Below are positions 5,289 through 5,850 of a DNA stretch of 5,850 nt, in pieces (position 1 is the stretch's first letter; every line of letters begins with the position of its first letter). The notes under the pieces are model-generated. The model saw only the letters and a list, made by a program, of their open reading frames with translations, was not told the DNA's origin and searched no databases. Origin of the DNA: CAWUIH01 sp963922495 (GTDB lineage: Bacteria; Pseudomonadota; Gammaproteobacteria; Coxiellales; Coxiellaceae); the NCBI GenBank assembly GCA_963922495.1, contig CAWUIH010000085.1, forward strand, positions 1 to 5,850, read 5' to 3'. Position numbers and translations under genes: made by a program.

Positions 5289-5492
5289 CTAGACAGTTTT
5301 AAGCATGTCAGGACTTAATTGCAAATTAGTTTTATCCTGCTGTTCTTCAACCTTGAGATAATCCGACTCTAATAGGTTAGTAATCGCTTGGTCTTTTCTA
5401 GTATTACCATGTAGGGCCATATATGTTGCAATTCCCTTGGAGTCATTTATACAACTCGACTTGTATCTTTTTTTAATTCCTAAGAAACTCAT
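5289..5492 (-). CDS. Doubtful small ORF, 67 residues, unknown
   Basis: An open frame facing the iterons, ATG at 5490-5492 and stop at 5289-5291. I do not recognise the product. The middle (KGIATYMALHGNTRKDQAITNLLESDYLKVEEQ) could fold as a small winged helix: helix, turn, helix with regularly spaced hydrophobics, then a strand. There is an AAGGA, but only 3 bases before the ATG, which is tight. The frame stays open upstream to a TAG at 5571-5573, through the G-run at 5501-5507, with no other start codon, so it could be the tail of a gene cut by the element to its right. Could also be chance. Confidence 0.3.
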   Translation of the reverse strand: MSFLGIKKRYKSSCINDSKGIATYMALHGNTRKDQAITNLLESDYLKVEEQQDKTNLQLSPDMLKTV

Positions 5493-5508
5493 TTTTCCTT
5501 GGGGGGGA

Positions 5509-5569
5509 ATGGAGGAATCGTAACTCGACTGGGTAGCGTGAGTACCGTGCCAAGGCCCTGATTCTCCAT
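5509..5569. repeat. Long bulged stem-loop with an inner hairpin
   Basis: ATGGAGGAATC (5509-5519) pairs with GATTCTCCAT (5560-5569): ten base pairs with one bulged G. Inside the 40-base loop, GGTA (5532-5535) can pair with TACC (5543-5546), or alternatively ACTC (5523-5526) with GAGT (5540-5543). It is the strongest secondary structure I see outside the parS palindromes. Neither strand has a T-run directly after it, so it is not a standard terminator. Confidence 0.45.
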
Positions 5570-5613
5570 CCTATTTTGAAGCTAGCAAGAACCGAACAGA
5601 TGACTGGAGAATA

Positions 5614-5793
5614 ATGCCTCGAATAACAACTATGGTGAATGCTAGCTATTCTTAAAATATCAAGCAAAGGATTCACAATGAAACTTTGGCCATTTTTGAT
5701 GTTCCCAAACGCTGGGATTGGTTCTACGTGGAACATTGGTCGAATGCGCCTATTGAACAAGATGATTCATGGTTACAATACTCCGGTGATTAG
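5614..5793 (+). pseudogene. Possible broken small gene with an internal stop
   Basis: An ATG at 5614 with GGAG 4 bases upstream opens a frame MPRITTMVNASYS that meets TAA at 5653. The same frame then runs on to TAG at 5791. The later part (ETLAIFDVPKRWDWFYVEHW, then SNAPIEQDDSWLQYSGD) is rich in W, F, Y and acidic residues and looks more like protein than chance. Upstream the frame is also open from 5542, and earlier stops lie at 5521 and 5539. I do not recognise the product. Other frames over the same bases are also open, which weakens the case. Confidence 0.2.
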
Positions 5794-5818
5794 GCTATGT
5801 GACGCATTCATTGTAACC
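5771..5818. repeat. Nine-base inverted repeat near the right edge
   Basis: GGTTACAAT (5771-5779) and ATTGTAACC (5810-5818) are perfect inverted copies around a 30-base loop, the right arm running into the six-C run. No T-run follows. It could be a protein site at the end of a mobile element; nothing decides this. Confidence 0.3.
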
Positions 5819-5850
5819 CCCCTGAGTGATTAAGAAATAATTAAGTTGGG

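Larger units (their letters stand above)
5501..5822. mobile_element. Possible mobile-element remnant bounded by inward G-runs
   Basis: This 322-base segment is richer in G and C near its left end than the rest of the window. It begins with seven G (5501-5507) and ends with six C (5817-5822), so both edges read inward from a G-run: GGGGGGGAATGGAGG on the left and GGGGGGTTACAATGAATG from the right. Tn3-family ends begin with GGGG, but beyond the G-runs the two edges match only patchily, and I see no target-site duplication (tcctt versus tgagt). It holds no intact gene I can name. A degenerate non-autonomous element is one reading; an ordinary intergenic region is the other. Confidence 0.25.

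Noticed and set aside
4985..5290. DnaA box and IHF site in the origin
   Set aside because: I looked for TTATNCACA on both strands and for WATCARNNNNTTR. The best IHF-like match, near 5099, fails at its last base, and no DnaA match was good enough to report.
5473..5760. Minus-strand 95-residue open frame over the right end
   Set aside because: Runs through the stem-loop and the G-run, overlaps other frames, and its composition shows no recognisable protein features.
5639..5833. Plus-strand 64-residue open frame over the right end
   Set aside because: No ribosome binding site, no recognisable motif, and it overlaps two other open frames in the same bases.

Overview
This window is the replication and partition backbone of a low-copy plasmid from an AT-rich Gram-negative bacterium, most likely a gammaproteobacterium. 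A two-gene leftward operon (a Rep_3-type initiator, then a ParB) and a three-gene rightward operon (ParA, a second ParB, a small ribbon-helix-helix-like protein) are divergently transcribed from about 2500-2756. An iteron origin lies downstream of the rightward operon. The overall plan recalls Coxiella/Piscirickettsia-type plasmids, but that is an impression from memory and no species can be named from the sequence alone.

Layout from left to right. 36-326 (minus) is a decayed piece of a Schlafen/AlbA_2-type protein that abuts the end of parB. 320-1222 (minus) is a ParB of the Spo0J/chromosomal type. 1219-2499 (minus) is the replication initiator, whose stop overlaps the parB start (ATGA). 2500-2756 is the shared regulatory region: an iteron-like operator next to the rep start, a CTTG/CAAG palindrome where the two best promoter candidates meet, and a cluster of TTAT/ATAA half-sites just ahead of parA. 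2757-3629 is parA and 3622-4608 a plasmid-type parB, overlapping by 8 bases. 4625-4960 is a 111-residue protein that looks like two ribbon-helix-helix units in one chain. 4966-5290 is non-coding: a palindrome proposed as parS, an AT-rich stretch with 10-base tandem repeats, then six iterons. 5289-5492 (minus) is a doubtful 67-residue ORF. 5501-5850 has no convincing intact gene; it contains a strong bulged stem-loop, a frame broken by stops, and G-runs facing inward at both ends, so it may be a remnant of a mobile element.

How the parts would work together. Rep would bind the iterons, open the AT-rich stretch, and repress its own gene through the single iteron copy in its leader. ParA and the second ParB would segregate the plasmid using the palindrome TCAAGTnACTTGA, present three times: inside parA, at the end of parB, and just after the third gene. 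The small RHH-like protein probably represses the parA operon. The first ParB, coupled to rep and lacking an adjacent ParA, is the most puzzling part. It could act in replication control, share the same ParA, or use its own site elsewhere on the plasmid.
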